The notes: generated by a model from the letters alone, not told the origin. Shown: positions 27,583 through 36,615, counted from the stretch's first letter. The stretch is 64,000 bases of DNA from Nocardioides lacusdianchii (GCF_020102855.1 NZ_JADHZD010000012.1:1-64000); one strand, 5' to 3'. Made by a program: numbers and translations.

Positions 27583-27635
27583 AGCGGTGAGTGAGACACG
27601 TTCTGCGCGCTCAAGAACCTGTCTCACGCACCGCT
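27583..27635. terminator. Strong hairpin downstream of nadE
   Basis: Two 22-base arms (27583-27604 and 27614-27635) are complementary at 20 of 22 positions around a 9-base loop; the core is GTGAGACA/TGTCTCAC. It lies 7 bp after the nadE stop and could serve as a terminator or be a dispersed palindromic element that happens to sit here. Confidence 0.6.
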
Positions 27636-27754
27636 CCCGGGAGGCCCCCGAGGCCTTTGCCTGCCCTTAGCAACCGGCTGGAGCGGGGTTAGGCCCACTG
27701 CCGCGAACCTTCTGGTCATGGCGCCACACCGGCGCCGGACGACGAGGAGGAACC

Positions 27755-28141
27755 GTGAACAAGAAGGCAGTCATCGGCAGCGGCATCGCGGCGGCAGTGG
27801 TCGTGGGCGGGCTCGGGACCTGGTGGGCGGTCGAGGCGTCGGTCGAGGCCCAGACCAGCGAGCGCGGCACCTGCGGTGGCGCCACGTGGGAGCTCAGCGC
27901 CGAGGCCGAGGACGGCGGCACCGAGGTCAGCGCCGAGCTGCAGTCGTCGGCCCCCGGCGAGGCCTGGCAGGTCGAGCTGATGCGCGGTGACACCTCGCTC
28001 CTCACCGGCGAGCGCACCACCGACGAGGACGGCGAGATCGACGTCGACGCCTTCAGCGACGGCAACCCCGGCGATGCGACGTACGCCGTCACCTTCACGC
28101 CCGCCGACGGCGAGCCCTGCACGGCCACCCTCGGTTCCTGA
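27755..28141 (+). CDS. Small exported protein, paralog A
   Basis: 128 aa. One N-terminal membrane helix (6-24) or uncleaved signal, then an extracellular domain with RGTCGGATWELSAEAEDGG, an acidic middle and a final Cys. The pattern RGTC-G-AT-EL near the start and a Cys near the end recurs in the next gene, so they are tandem paralogs with one likely disulfide each. RBS GAGGAACC. Function unknown. Confidence 0.75.
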   Translation: MNKKAVIGSGIAAAVVVGGLGTWWAVEASVEAQTSERGTCGGATWELSAEAEDGGTEVSAELQSSAPGEAWQVELMRGDTSLLTGERTTDEDGEIDVDAFSDGNPGDATYAVTFTPADGEPCTATLGS

Positions 28142-28190
28142 TCCAGCCGTCCGCACCACCCCCACACCGACACCACCAGGAGACACCCCC

Positions 28191-28565
28191 ATGAAGAAGA
28201 CGCTCATCGCCACCACCGCCCTGCTCGCGACCGCCGGCACCACCGCACTGGTCGCCGCTCCCGCCCACGCCGACGTCGAGCGCCGCGGGACCTGCGCCGG
28301 GGCGACGTACGAGCTCAACGTCGACCGCGAGCGCGGTGGTTTCGAGGTCGACGCCGACATCGACAACGCCCGCGTGGGCAGCGAGTGGCGCGTGACCATC
28401 CGCCACGACGGCAAGGTCGCCACCTCGCGGGTCCTGCGCGCCGACAACGAGGGCGAGCTCGACCTCGACACCTTCCAGCGCAACACCGCGGGCAAGGACG
28501 TCTTCAAGCTGACGGTGACCCCGGCCGGTGGCGCGTCCTGCTCCACGAAGGTCACCCTGCGCTGA
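28191..28565 (+). CDS. Small secreted protein, paralog B
   Basis: 124 aa from the ATG at 28191 (RBS AGGAGAC). A cleavable signal ends near AAPAHA. The mature protein starts VERRGTCAGATYELNVDRER and ends with GGASCSTKV, matching the neighbour upstream in length, spacing and cysteine placement. It is followed convergently by the histidine kinase gene. Function unknown; the fold looks all-beta. Confidence 0.78.
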   Translation: MKKTLIATTALLATAGTTALVAAPAHADVERRGTCAGATYELNVDRERGGFEVDADIDNARVGSEWRVTIRHDGKVATSRVLRADNEGELDLDTFQRNTAGKDVFKLTVTPAGGASCSTKVTLR

Positions 28566-28594
28566 GCGATCCCCTCGACCGGCGAGAGCCCGGG

Positions 28595-29893
28595 TCAGGC
28601 CGTCCGCAACGTGACGGCGACCCGGGCTCCTCCCATGTCCGAGGTGCCCGTGGCCAGCGCACCGCCGGCGTCCTCCGCGGTCCGCGCGGCGATCGACAGC
28701 CCGAGACCGGTGGAGCCGGCACCGCTGGCGCCGCGTCCGGTGGCGTCGAGCCCGGGCGGCAGTCCCGGACCGGCGTCCTCGACGACCAGGTCCACGCGGT
28801 CGTCCGAGGCGGTGAGCGTGATGCGTACGGCGTCGGTGTCGGCGGTGTGGGAGAAGACGTTGTCCAGCAGGACGTCGACGAGCGCCTCGAGGTCGGCCCG
28901 GCTGGCCCGCAGCAGCGGCCCGGTCGAAGCGAGGTCGACCTCCCACGGACGTCCGAGGTCCTCGGCCAGCGGCGCCCAGTGGCGTACGCGCTCAGCGATC
29001 ACCGCAACGGCGTCGGTGCGGGGGTCGAGGCCCTCGCGCTCGGAGCGGCGCGCCTCGCGGACGATCTCGTCGACCGTGGCCTCGAGGGAGTCGAGGTCGC
29101 CGGCCAGCCGGTCGCGCAGGTCGGGGTCGGCGACGGTCTCCACCCGCAGCCGCAGCGCGGTGACCGGGGTGCGGAGGCGGTGGGAGAGGTCGGCGACGCC
29201 TTCGCGCTCCCGGGCCAGGAGCAGCTGGATGCGGCCGACCAGGCGGTCCACCGCACCTGCCAGCTCCTGCACCTCGGGCGGTCCGTCGACGGCAGCCATC
29301 GGAGCGGTCGCGCCGGGGCGACCCAGGGTCTGGGTGTGCTCCGCGAGGCGGCGGATCGGCTGGACGAAGGAGCGCCCGAGCCGGTCCACCACGACGAGCG
29401 AGCCGGCCAGCAGCGCGAGGGCCAGTCCCGCGAGCAGGCCCCACGCGACGCCGACGACCGAGTCGAGGCCCGGCTCGTCGACCACGACCCGGATCACGGG
29501 GGTCTGCGACGGGAGGCCGGAGTTGCCGCCGCGCGAGACCGGCACGAGGATCTGCGACCCGCCGGGGACGTCGTCGACGCGGGCGCGACCGGTGTTGCGG
29601 GCGTCGAGGACCAGCTCGTCCTGCCCGCGGTCGGGCCCGATCTCGAGACCGTCGGGGTAGAGCACGGTGACCCGGGTGTGCCTCTCTGCGTCGTTGAGCC
29701 GGTCGACGTACTGCCCGACGGCGCCGGCGTCCTGCCCGGACACCACCGTCTCGACGGCCTGCACCTCCAGCGCCGCCCGCGCGAGCCGGTCCTCCAGCGC
29801 GTAGCTGCGCACGAGGATGGCCATCGGCACGAGCATCGCCAGCAGCACCATCGAGATGGCCGCTGCCGCGGTCACCAGGAGGCTGCGGCGCAC
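28595..29893 (-). CDS. Sensor histidine kinase
   Basis: 432 aa from a GTG. Two membrane helices (about 8-28 and 148-170) flank an extracellular sensor domain; a HAMP region, HisKA (DLSHRLRTPVTALRL with the phospho-accepting H) and HATPase_c boxes (LLDNVFSH, EDAGPGLP, GSTGLGLSIA) follow. It would phosphorylate the response regulator encoded just upstream; the two genes are one base apart and read from the same minus-strand operon. That regulator is frameshifted, so the kinase may currently lack its normal partner output. Confidence 0.92.
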   Translation of the reverse strand: MRRSLLVTAAAAISMVLLAMLVPMAILVRSYALEDRLARAALEVQAVETVVSGQDAGAVGQYVDRLNDAERHTRVTVLYPDGLEIGPDRGQDELVLDARNTGRARVDDVPGGSQILVPVSRGGNSGLPSQTPVIRVVVDEPGLDSVVGVAWGLLAGLALALLAGSLVVVDRLGRSFVQPIRRLAEHTQTLGRPGATAPMAAVDGPPEVQELAGAVDRLVGRIQLLLAREREGVADLSHRLRTPVTALRLRVETVADPDLRDRLAGDLDSLEATVDEIVREARRSEREGLDPRTDAVAVIAERVRHWAPLAEDLGRPWEVDLASTGPLLRASRADLEALVDVLLDNVFSHTADTDAVRITLTASDDRVDLVVEDAGPGLPPGLDATGRGASGAGSTGLGLSIAARTAEDAGGALATGTSDMGGARVAVTLRTA

Positions 29894-29894
29894 C

Positions 29895-30586
29895 TCAGCC
29901 GCCTTCGTCGGGGGCGGTGAGGCGTACGCCGACCCCGCGCACCGTGGTCAGGTAGCGCGGCTCGGCTGCCGTCTCGCCGAGCTTGCGGCGCAGCCACGAC
30001 AGGTGCACGTCGACGGTCTTGTCCGACCCGCCCACGGCTGGCGCCACACCTCGACCAAGAGGTCGCGCTTGGTGACCACCTCGCCGGGGCGCTCGGCGAG
30101 GTGCGCGAGCAGGTCGAACTCCCGCGGGGTCAGCTCGACCTCGGTGCCGTCGAGGTGGACGCGGCGTCCGGCCAGGTCGAGCGCCAGGCCGCCGACGGTG
30201 AGGGTGGTGGGCCGCTGCCGGCCCGACTGCACGCGGCGCAGGACGGCACGCACGCGTGCATCGAGCTGCGCGCTCGTGAAGGGCTTCACGACGTAGTCGT
30301 CGGCACCGGAGTCCAGCGCGCCGACCAGCGACGGGTCGTCGGCACGCGCACTGGCGATGATCACCGGCACCGCGCTCACCGCGCGCAGCATCGACAGGAC
30401 CTGGGTGCCGTCGACGTCCGGCAGGCCGAGGTCGAGCACGACGAGGTCGGGGGAGGAGTCGACCGCGAGCTGGAGGCCGGCCATGCCGGTGGGGGCCGAC
30501 GTCACGGTGTGGCCGCACTCGCGCAGGCCTCGCACCAGCAACGGCCGGATCCGGTCGTCGTCCTCGATGATCAGCACCTCGGCCAC
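29895..30586 (-). pseudogene. OmpR/PhoB-type response regulator with a frameshift
   Basis: The reading from 30586 gives a full receiver (IIEDDDRIRP, LVVLDLGLPDVDG with the phospho-D, VKPF) and the start of a winged helix up to DLLVEVWRQPW; the rest of the winged helix, KTVDVHLSWLRRKLGE and YLTTVRGVGVRL, continues only in another frame and ends at 29895. One missing G in a run of guanines (at about 30031-30034, plus-strand CCC) explains it. Restoring one base gives a normal 230-aa regulator. It is either a recent inactivating mutation or a sequencing error; the intact downstream frame argues for a very recent event or an error. Confidence 0.85.
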
Positions 30587-30687
30587 GCGGTGACCGTACC
30601 GTCCGCCCCCGCGCCTGCCGTCGTCCTTATCCGCGCCTTAACCCTCACCTCACCTCGCGCTGTCGTGGGGCAGGGCACGATGGGGAC

Positions 30688-31119
30688 GTGAGACGTCGCT
30701 TCCTGCTCGTGGGCCTGTGGGCCGCCACGACGGCCGTGGCCGTGGTGGTCGGCGTGGTGGCCGTGTCCACGGTGGGCGCCACCATCCGCGACCGCGGTCC
30801 CGTCGGCGACGAGGTGGTCCAGGACCTGTCCGCGCCCACTGCCGTCCCGTCCCCGCAGGGTCCGGCAGTCGGCGACGAGGTCTCGGGCGCGTGGGGCACC
30901 TTCGTCGTCGAGTGCCGCGACACCTATGCCTACGGCGTGGCCGCCCGTCCCGACCGCGCGGCAGGGTGGCGCGTGGTGAGCTGGGAGAAGGGACCCGACG
31001 ACGACGTCGACGCGGTCTTCAGCGACGGTCGCAACTCCGTCGACCTCGAGGTCTTCTGCAACCGCGGACGTCCCGCCCTCGCCGAGATCGAGCGCAACAC
31101 CCTCGGTGAGGACGACTGA
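30688..31119 (+). CDS. Small membrane-anchored exported protein
   Basis: 143 aa from a GTG. One N-terminal membrane helix (5-32), then an extracellular domain with two cysteines (C72 in VVECRDTYAYGV and C130 in EVFCNRG), probably disulfide-bonded. Divergent from the two-component regulator, with about 100 bp between the starts, so it is a likely target of that system. Function unknown. Confidence 0.7.
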   Translation: MRRRFLLVGLWAATTAVAVVVGVVAVSTVGATIRDRGPVGDEVVQDLSAPTAVPSPQGPAVGDEVSGAWGTFVVECRDTYAYGVAARPDRAAGWRVVSWEKGPDDDVDAVFSDGRNSVDLEVFCNRGRPALAEIERNTLGEDD

Positions 31120-31198
31120 GCCGTCGCCTGACCGAGTGCAACCTTCTCGGCGGGAGGTGCGTCCAGTCAGCGACAGACCACCTCACGGGGAGACCGAG

Positions 31199-31810
31199 AT
31201 GACCCACCGCACCACCGTCCTGGCCCGCACCACCGCGCTCGCGAGCTCCGCCCTGCTGGCCGGCTCGCTGGCATCTGCGCCCGCCGTGGCCCGGCCCGAC
31301 GACCGCAGCGCCGCCGCGCGCACCACGCTGACCTTCACCGTCGACGACTGCGAGGGCTGCGAGGTGCAGCTGGTCAATGCGCGCAGCACCCTCGACGCCG
31401 ACGTCGTCCACGTGTGGGCGTCGCAGACCAAGCGGGTGACCGACGGGGCAGTCACCTTCCGGATCCCGACGCGCCGCACCTGGGGCATGTCGGCCACCGT
31501 CCGCGCGCCCTGGGAGGGCCACACCGGCTACGTCACCACCGTCGCGTGGCGCTACGACGGCGAGCGCGTGGGCGACACGGTCACCCTCGACGAGGCCGTC
31601 ACGAAGCGGAGGGCGTCGGCCTGCTGGGAGGGCGTGCGCAGCCGCGAGGTCACGGTGCCCCTCGTCGTGGAGGAGGTGCGCGTGCGCGGGGTGCGGAAGG
31701 AGGTCGACGGCAGCATCGCGTTCGTGCCGACGACGCAGGGCTGGCTCCCGCCGATGCGACGGGCCCCGGAGGGCGTTCTGGGCTCGCAGGACGTCAACAT
31801 CTGCCGCTGA
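31199..31810 (+). CDS. Secreted protein of unknown function
   Basis: 203 aa from the ATG at 31199 (RBS GGGGAGACC). A signal peptide ends near APAVA. The mature part begins with TFTVDDCEGCEVQLVNARST, with a CxxC, and has further cysteines in ASACWEGV and VNICR; beta-rich. No enzyme motif. It may belong with the exported protein upstream. Confidence 0.7.
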   Translation: MTHRTTVLARTTALASSALLAGSLASAPAVARPDDRSAAARTTLTFTVDDCEGCEVQLVNARSTLDADVVHVWASQTKRVTDGAVTFRIPTRRTWGMSATVRAPWEGHTGYVTTVAWRYDGERVGDTVTLDEAVTKRRASACWEGVRSREVTVPLVVEEVRVRGVRKEVDGSIAFVPTTQGWLPPMRRAPEGVLGSQDVNICR

Positions 31811-31857
31811 CCGACCCGCACGTTTCCGGGAGGCGGCCGCGGGGGAGGATCCTCCGC

Positions 31858-32190
31858 ATGAGCGACGACGTCACGGCCACCGGCCCCACGGAGCCGCGCA
31901 GGCTTCCTCGGGACTACCCGCCCTTCCTCTACATCCCGTGCGTCGCCCACGTGACGGACGGGAGGTACGCCGAGGCGGTCTACCGCCAGACCAAGGACGG
32001 CCGCAGCGCCCTGCTCGTGTACTCCTCGCTCGACCGCCTGCAGGCGTGCCAGGGCGAGGACCAGCCGTGGTTCGGGCTGCCCCTGCAGGACCTCCAGATG
32101 CTGTACGACGTGCGGCCCTTCGACATCGTCTACACCGATGTCTACGTGCCCGAGGAGCGTCGCGCACCGGAGCCCGGGGTGCGCGCATGA
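31858..32190 (+). CDS. SAV_915-like small protein at a type VII-type locus
   Basis: 110 aa from the ATG at 31858 (RBS GGAGGA). DYPPFLYIPCVAHVTDGRYA and ALLVYSSLDRLQACQGEDQPW followed by FDIVYTDVYVPEE are typical of the SseB/SAV_915-like group found beside ESX-type genes. Its stop overlaps the next start (ATGA), so it opens a coupled four-gene run to 34498. Chaperone or secretion accessory by context. Confidence 0.7.
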   Translation: MSDDVTATGPTEPRRLPRDYPPFLYIPCVAHVTDGRYAEAVYRQTKDGRSALLVYSSLDRLQACQGEDQPWFGLPLQDLQMLYDVRPFDIVYTDVYVPEERRAPEPGVRA

Positions 32191-32516
32191 GCGCGGCTGA
32201 CGGAAGCGGGGGCGGGGGCGGTGCCTCCAGCCTCGTCGTCGACCACGCCACCCTCACCCAGGTCGCCGAGCAGCTCGGGCTGGCCGGGTCGGCCTTCGAC
32301 TCCGTGGGCACCTCGCGTCCCGGCGCCGGCGGGACCGGCCAGGCCGAGCCGCTGCTGCTGATGATCCTGGCCGCGGCCAGCGACGCGGCCGCGCGGCTCG
32401 CCTTCGAGTCGACCACCATCGCGGCGGCGGTGGAGGACTGCAACAGCACCGTCGCCACCGTCGATGCCCACGAGGCGGCGTCGTTCCTCGTCAACGGGTT
32501 GGACACCGATGGCTGA
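32187..32516 (+). CDS. ESX/EspC-like small helical protein
   Basis: 109 aa. A Gly-rich start, then two amphipathic helices (VVDHATLTQVAEQLGLAGSA; AAASDAAARLAFESTTIAAA) of the size and pattern of ESX-secreted EspC/WXG100 partners; no WXG motif. It overlaps the genes on both sides by 4 and 8 bp. Likely a secretion partner for the 408-aa protein that follows. Confidence 0.65.
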   Translation: MSAADGSGGGGGASSLVVDHATLTQVAEQLGLAGSAFDSVGTSRPGAGGTGQAEPLLLMILAAASDAAARLAFESTTIAAAVEDCNSTVATVDAHEAASFLVNGLDTDG

Positions 32517-33735
32517 CCTCGACACCGAGATCGAGGGCGAGGTCGCCAACGTCCGTGCCGTGGGGCGCTGGCTGCGCCAGGACCTGCGCACCGGGTTCGA
32601 CGAGCTCGCCACCACAGTCGCCCAGCAGCGCACCGCTGCCGCCGGCGACTGGCAGGGCGAGGCGGGCACCGCCTTCGCCGGGCGCGCCCGCGAGCTCGCG
32701 CAGTCCGGTGACGAGGGCGCGGCGCTCACCGGCCGCGTCGCCACGCTGGTCGACGACCTCGCCGAGGACATGCGCACCGCCAAGGACGCGATGGCCGACG
32801 TCCGCACCGCCGCGAGGGAGGGCGGCCTCGAGGTCGACGGCTTCATGGTGCGCAACCCCGGGGACGGGCCGCCCTCAGCCGGCCAGTCACCCGCACCCGA
32901 CGCCACCCCGGCGGAGTGGGACGCGTGGGAGGCCCGCGACGCCGCCGTGCGACGCCACAACAGCAAGGTCGAGGTCTGGAACCAGTGCGTCGAGGACGCC
33001 ACCGCGGCCTGGGACGCGTGGCAGCGCGCACTGGAGGCGGCTGCCTCGACCTGGCAGCGCCACGACTCGGCGTACGTCGGCCTGTCGGGCCAGCTGATCT
33101 CGGCGGGGATCCAGCTCGAGCTCATCCGCCGTGCGACACCCCACCTGACGGGCGAGGTCGACCGGATGCTGACCCGCGCGGCCGAGCTGCGAGCGCACGC
33201 CGACGCGCTGCGGACCCCCGACGGAGGGGTCACCGACCCCGGTCGCTTCTACGAGCTCATGGAGGAGGCCGACCGACTCGACGACGCGCACCCGTCCGCC
33301 CGGCGGGCCCTGTCCAACTGGCAGCTGCCCAAGGGGTTGACCCGAGGGCTGTGGGTCATCGACATCGCCACCGCGGGCTACGGCATCGCCTCCGACTGGG
33401 AGGAGGAGGGGGCGACGCAGGCCATCACCTCCAACGCGGTCCCCGCGGCGGCGTCCATCCTCGCCGGCACCGCGTCCGGCGCCTACCTCGGTGGCGTGGT
33501 GGGCAGCTTCGTCCCGATCCCCGGTGTCGGCACGGCAGCGGGTGTCGTGGTCGGCGCGGCCGTCGGTACGGTGGTGGGTGCCTTCACGTCCGGGGCGATC
33601 GACAGCCTCTTCAGCTCCGGCGCCGACACGCTCGGTGACTGGGGTGGCGCCGTCGTCGACGGGGTCGAGGAGGTCGGCGAGACCTTCAGTGCCATCGGCG
33701 AGGGAGTGGGAGACGTCTTTGACTCGATCTTCTGA
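32509..33735 (+). CDS. WXG100-like protein with C-terminal glycine-zipper region (candidate type VII effector)
   Basis: 408 aa. Residues 1-110 form an ESX-type helical hairpin with DWQGEAGTAF (a WxG turn). A long helical middle follows, and residues about 305-370 are an Ala/Gly/Val-rich glycine-zipper segment (LAGTASGAYLGGVVGSFVPI; GVVVGAAVGTVVGAFTSGAI) capable of membrane insertion. This architecture is seen in secreted pore-forming or membrane-targeting toxins and in colicin-like tails. The next gene encodes a membrane protein that could be its immunity protein. No ESX core ATPase (EccC) is in the window. Function inferred. Confidence 0.7.
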   Translation: MADLDTEIEGEVANVRAVGRWLRQDLRTGFDELATTVAQQRTAAAGDWQGEAGTAFAGRARELAQSGDEGAALTGRVATLVDDLAEDMRTAKDAMADVRTAAREGGLEVDGFMVRNPGDGPPSAGQSPAPDATPAEWDAWEARDAAVRRHNSKVEVWNQCVEDATAAWDAWQRALEAAASTWQRHDSAYVGLSGQLISAGIQLELIRRATPHLTGEVDRMLTRAAELRAHADALRTPDGGVTDPGRFYELMEEADRLDDAHPSARRALSNWQLPKGLTRGLWVIDIATAGYGIASDWEEEGATQAITSNAVPAAASILAGTASGAYLGGVVGSFVPIPGVGTAAGVVVGAAVGTVVGAFTSGAIDSLFSSGADTLGDWGGAVVDGVEEVGETFSAIGEGVGDVFDSIF

Positions 33736-33739
33736 GCGG

Positions 33740-34498
33740 ATGGCGGGTCGCAACGCCATCACCTCCGGTCCCGTCGGGATCCTCACCGCCCTCCTCACCG
33801 GGATCATCGGCGCGGGCGCGCTCTACCTGGCCGCCACGAGCGACGAGCGCCGGCTGCTCAACCTCGTGCTCGGTGCGTTCATGCTGTCCGTCGCCGCGAT
33901 GGTCGTCCTCGGGCAGCGACGCAGCGTCGCGACCTGGCGTCGTACGGAGCTGCGCGGCCGTCCGGCCTGGGCGTTGGCTCTCGGCGAGCGCGGGCAGGTG
34001 CCCGCCGTCGCCCTCGTGCTGACGACGCTCGGCATCGGGCTCGCCCTGGCGGCCGTGCTGGACGACCGCACGGGCGTGCGCGTCGCGGCCGGCATCCCGG
34101 CCCTGCTCCTGCTCGTGCTGGCGGCCGAGATGTGGCGCGCGTGGTCGCGTCGCCCCGAGCTGCGGATCTCGGCCGAGCTCGTCGAGCTGCGCGGCCCGGG
34201 CATCGACAGCGAGCTCGCGTGGGACGACGTCGGCGCCGTGGTGCCGGAGAACCTCGGCACGCGGTGGGCCGCGCTCGTGCTGACCGCGACGGCCGGCGCG
34301 CCGTCGTACCACTGGCGCTTGAGCCGGTTCCTGCTGCCGACCGACCGGGAGCCCGACCCGCCGGGCATCCACCTGCGCTTCGGGTTGGTCCCCGACGAGG
34401 CTCAGCTGCGTCGCGTGCTGCGCGGGCTGCACGTGGCCGATCGGGCGCGTCGCGAGGCGCTGATCGGCGGCGGACTGCCGTCGGAGACAGGTTTCTGA
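33740..34498 (+). CDS. Membrane protein with C-terminal PH-like domain
   Basis: 252 aa. Four hydrophobic segments (about 10-32, 40-58, 88-107, 114-132), then a soluble region LRISAELVELRGPGIDSELA with the WDDVG...VLVP spacing of bacterial PH/YdbT-like domains. It starts 4 bp after the glycine-zipper protein and may protect against or anchor it. Otherwise unknown. Confidence 0.65.
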   Translation: MAGRNAITSGPVGILTALLTGIIGAGALYLAATSDERRLLNLVLGAFMLSVAAMVVLGQRRSVATWRRTELRGRPAWALALGERGQVPAVALVLTTLGIGLALAAVLDDRTGVRVAAGIPALLLLVLAAEMWRAWSRRPELRISAELVELRGPGIDSELAWDDVGAVVPENLGTRWAALVLTATAGAPSYHWRLSRFLLPTDREPDPPGIHLRFGLVPDEAQLRRVLRGLHVADRARREALIGGGLPSETGF

Positions 34499-34552
34499 CT
34501 CGGCTGCTGACACCGGCGGACCCGCGCCCCACGGTGCCCCTAGGCTGGCGCC

Positions 34553-35896
34553 ATGGGCAAGCAAGAGGACTTCGTACTCCGGGCGCTCGAGGAGCGCGAC
34601 GTCCGCTTCGTGCGGCTGTGGTTCACCGACGTGCTCGGCTACCTCAAGAGCGTGAGCGTGGCGCCGGCCGAGCTCGAGAACGCCTTCGAGGAGGGCATCG
34701 GCTTCGACGGCTCCGCCATCGAGGGCTTCGCCCGCGTCTACGAGGCCGACATGCTCGCCCACCCCGATGCCTCGACCTTCCAGATCCTGCCGTGGCGCGG
34801 CGGGATGGAGGGACCGCAGACCGCCCGCATGTTCTGCGACATCCGGATGCCGGACGGCAGCCCGTCGTACGCCGACCCGCGTCACGTCCTGAAGCGGACG
34901 CTGAGCGCCGCGGCCGACAAGGGCTTCACCTTCTACACCCACCCCGAGATCGAGTTCTACCTCTTCAAGGACATGCCCGGGAAGGGTGACGAGCCCGAGC
35001 CGGTGGACCGCAGCGGTTTCTTCGACCACACCGCCCAGTCCCGCGGCGCGGACTTCCGCCGCGAGGCGATCACCATGCTCGAGGCGATGGGCATCTCGGT
35101 GGAGTTCAGCCACCACGAGGGAGGCCCGGGCCAGCAGGAGATCGACCTGCGCTACGCCGACGCGCTCACCACCGCCGACAACATCATGACCTTCCGCACC
35201 GTGGTCCGCGAGGTCGCGCTGGGCCAGGACATCTGGGCCTCCTTCATGCCCAAGCCGTTCACGACGCACCCCGGGTCGGGCATGCACACCCACGTGTCGC
35301 TCTTCGAGGGCGATCGCAACGCCTTCTTCGAGGCCGGCGCGGAGTACCAGCTGTCGCGGACCGGGCGGCAGTTCATCGCCGGCATCCTGCGCCACGCCAG
35401 CGAGATCAGCGTGGTGACCAACCAGTGGGTCAACTCCTACAAGCGTCTGCTCGGCGGGGGCGAGGCCCCGTCGTCGATCTGCTGGGGGCACAACAACCGC
35501 TCCGCGATGATCCGCGTGCCGATGTACAAGCCCAACAAGGGCCAGTCCACCCGCATCGAGCTGCGCACCGTCGACCCCGCCTGCAACCCCTACCTCGCCT
35601 TCGCGGTCGTCCTGGCCGCCGGCATGAAGGGCATCGAGGAGGGCTACGAGCTGCCGCGCGAGGCCGAGGACGACGTCTGGTCGCTGACCGAGCGCGAGCG
35701 CAAGGCCCTCGGGATCGCTCCGCTGCCCAAGAGCCTGTCGGAGGCGATCGACGTGGCCGAGACCTCCGAGCTCCTCGCCGAGACCCTCGGCGAGCACGTC
35801 TTCGACTTCTTCCTGCGCAACAAGCGCGCCGAGTGGGAGGAGTACCGCACCCAGGTCTCCTCCTTCGAGCGCGACCGGATGCTGCCGGTCCTGTGA
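34553..35896 (+). CDS. glnA: Glutamine synthetase type I (GlnA2-like)
   Basis: 447 aa. The GS fold is complete: GFDGSAIEGF, PEIEFYLF (metal E), PGQQEIDLRY, MPKPF...GSGMHTHVSL (metal H), NNRSAMIRVP and the ending IELRTVDPACNPYLA. The enzyme joins ammonia and glutamate. The length and the absence of the NLYxLPPE adenylylation tyrosine place it with the GSI-alpha/GlnA2 group, so it is probably not the substrate of the GlnE encoded two genes downstream. A GATase gene is coupled to its stop (GTGA). Confidence 0.94.
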   Translation: MGKQEDFVLRALEERDVRFVRLWFTDVLGYLKSVSVAPAELENAFEEGIGFDGSAIEGFARVYEADMLAHPDASTFQILPWRGGMEGPQTARMFCDIRMPDGSPSYADPRHVLKRTLSAAADKGFTFYTHPEIEFYLFKDMPGKGDEPEPVDRSGFFDHTAQSRGADFRREAITMLEAMGISVEFSHHEGGPGQQEIDLRYADALTTADNIMTFRTVVREVALGQDIWASFMPKPFTTHPGSGMHTHVSLFEGDRNAFFEAGAEYQLSRTGRQFIAGILRHASEISVVTNQWVNSYKRLLGGGEAPSSICWGHNNRSAMIRVPMYKPNKGQSTRIELRTVDPACNPYLAFAVVLAAGMKGIEEGYELPREAEDDVWSLTERERKALGIAPLPKSLSEAIDVAETSELLAETLGEHVFDFFLRNKRAEWEEYRTQVSSFERDRMLPVL

Positions 35897-36615
35897 GCGA
35901 CAGCCGGGTCCTGGTCGTCGAGCACCAGGAGTCCTGCCCGCCCCACCTCGTGGGGACGTGGCTGGCCGAGGCCGGCTGCACGCTCGAGGTCTGCCGCCCC
36001 TACGACGGCGACGCGCTGCCCGCGCTGACGGCGTACGACGCCGTGGTGGTGCTGGGCGGGGAGATGAGCGCCAACGACGACGACACCGTCGCGTGGCTGG
36101 CCCCGCTCAAGGCGGGCATCCGCGACGTGGTCGCGGCCGGTACCCCGCTGCTGGGCATCTGCCTGGGCCACCAGGTGATCGCCACGGCGCTCGGCGGGAC
36201 GGTCGAGCGCAACCCGCGGGGCCAGATCGTCGGCCTCCAGCCGGTCGGCTGGTCCGAGGACGCGGCCGCCGACGACTGGGTCGGTGCGCGCACCGGCGCC
36301 GAGGTGGCGATCCACTGGAACAACGACGTCGTCGTCGCCCTGCCCGACGGTGCGGTGGTGCTGGCGCGCACCCCCGGCGGCGAGGTGCAGGTGGCCCGCT
36401 TCGGCTCGCGGGCGTGGGGGATCCAGGCCCACCCCGAGGCCGACACCGGGATCGTGACGCGCTGGGCGGAGTCCGACCGGGCCGACCACGTGGCCCTCGG
36501 CCTCGACCAGGACGCCGTTCTCGCCTCGATCGAGGAGGCCCGCCCGGCCCTCGAGGCGCACTGGCGGCCCCTCGTCGCGCGCTTCGCCGCGATGGCGGCC
36601 GAGGTGCGCCGATGA
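35893..36615 (+). CDS. Class I glutamine amidotransferase-like protein
   Basis: 240 aa from the GTG overlapping the glutamine synthetase stop. The Cys nucleophile is in PLLGICLGHQVIA and the His/Glu pair in GIQAHPEAD, so the GATase1 triad is intact. Such stand-alone proteins hydrolyse glutamine or gamma-glutamyl compounds. It lies between glnA and glnE with both junctions overlapping, so all three are co-translated. The acceptor domain or partner is not identifiable. Confidence 0.87.
   Translation: MSDSRVLVVEHQESCPPHLVGTWLAEAGCTLEVCRPYDGDALPALTAYDAVVVLGGEMSANDDDTVAWLAPLKAGIRDVVAAGTPLLGICLGHQVIATALGGTVERNPRGQIVGLQPVGWSEDAAADDWVGARTGAEVAIHWNNDVVVALPDGAVVLARTPGGEVQVARFGSRAWGIQAHPEADTGIVTRWAESDRADHVALGLDQDAVLASIEEARPALEAHWRPLVARFAAMAAEVRR

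Noticed and set aside
34499..34552. GlnR-type site upstream of the glutamine synthetase
   Set aside because: The short gap lacks the paired GTnAC/GAAAC half-sites; only a possible TAGGCT -10 is visible.
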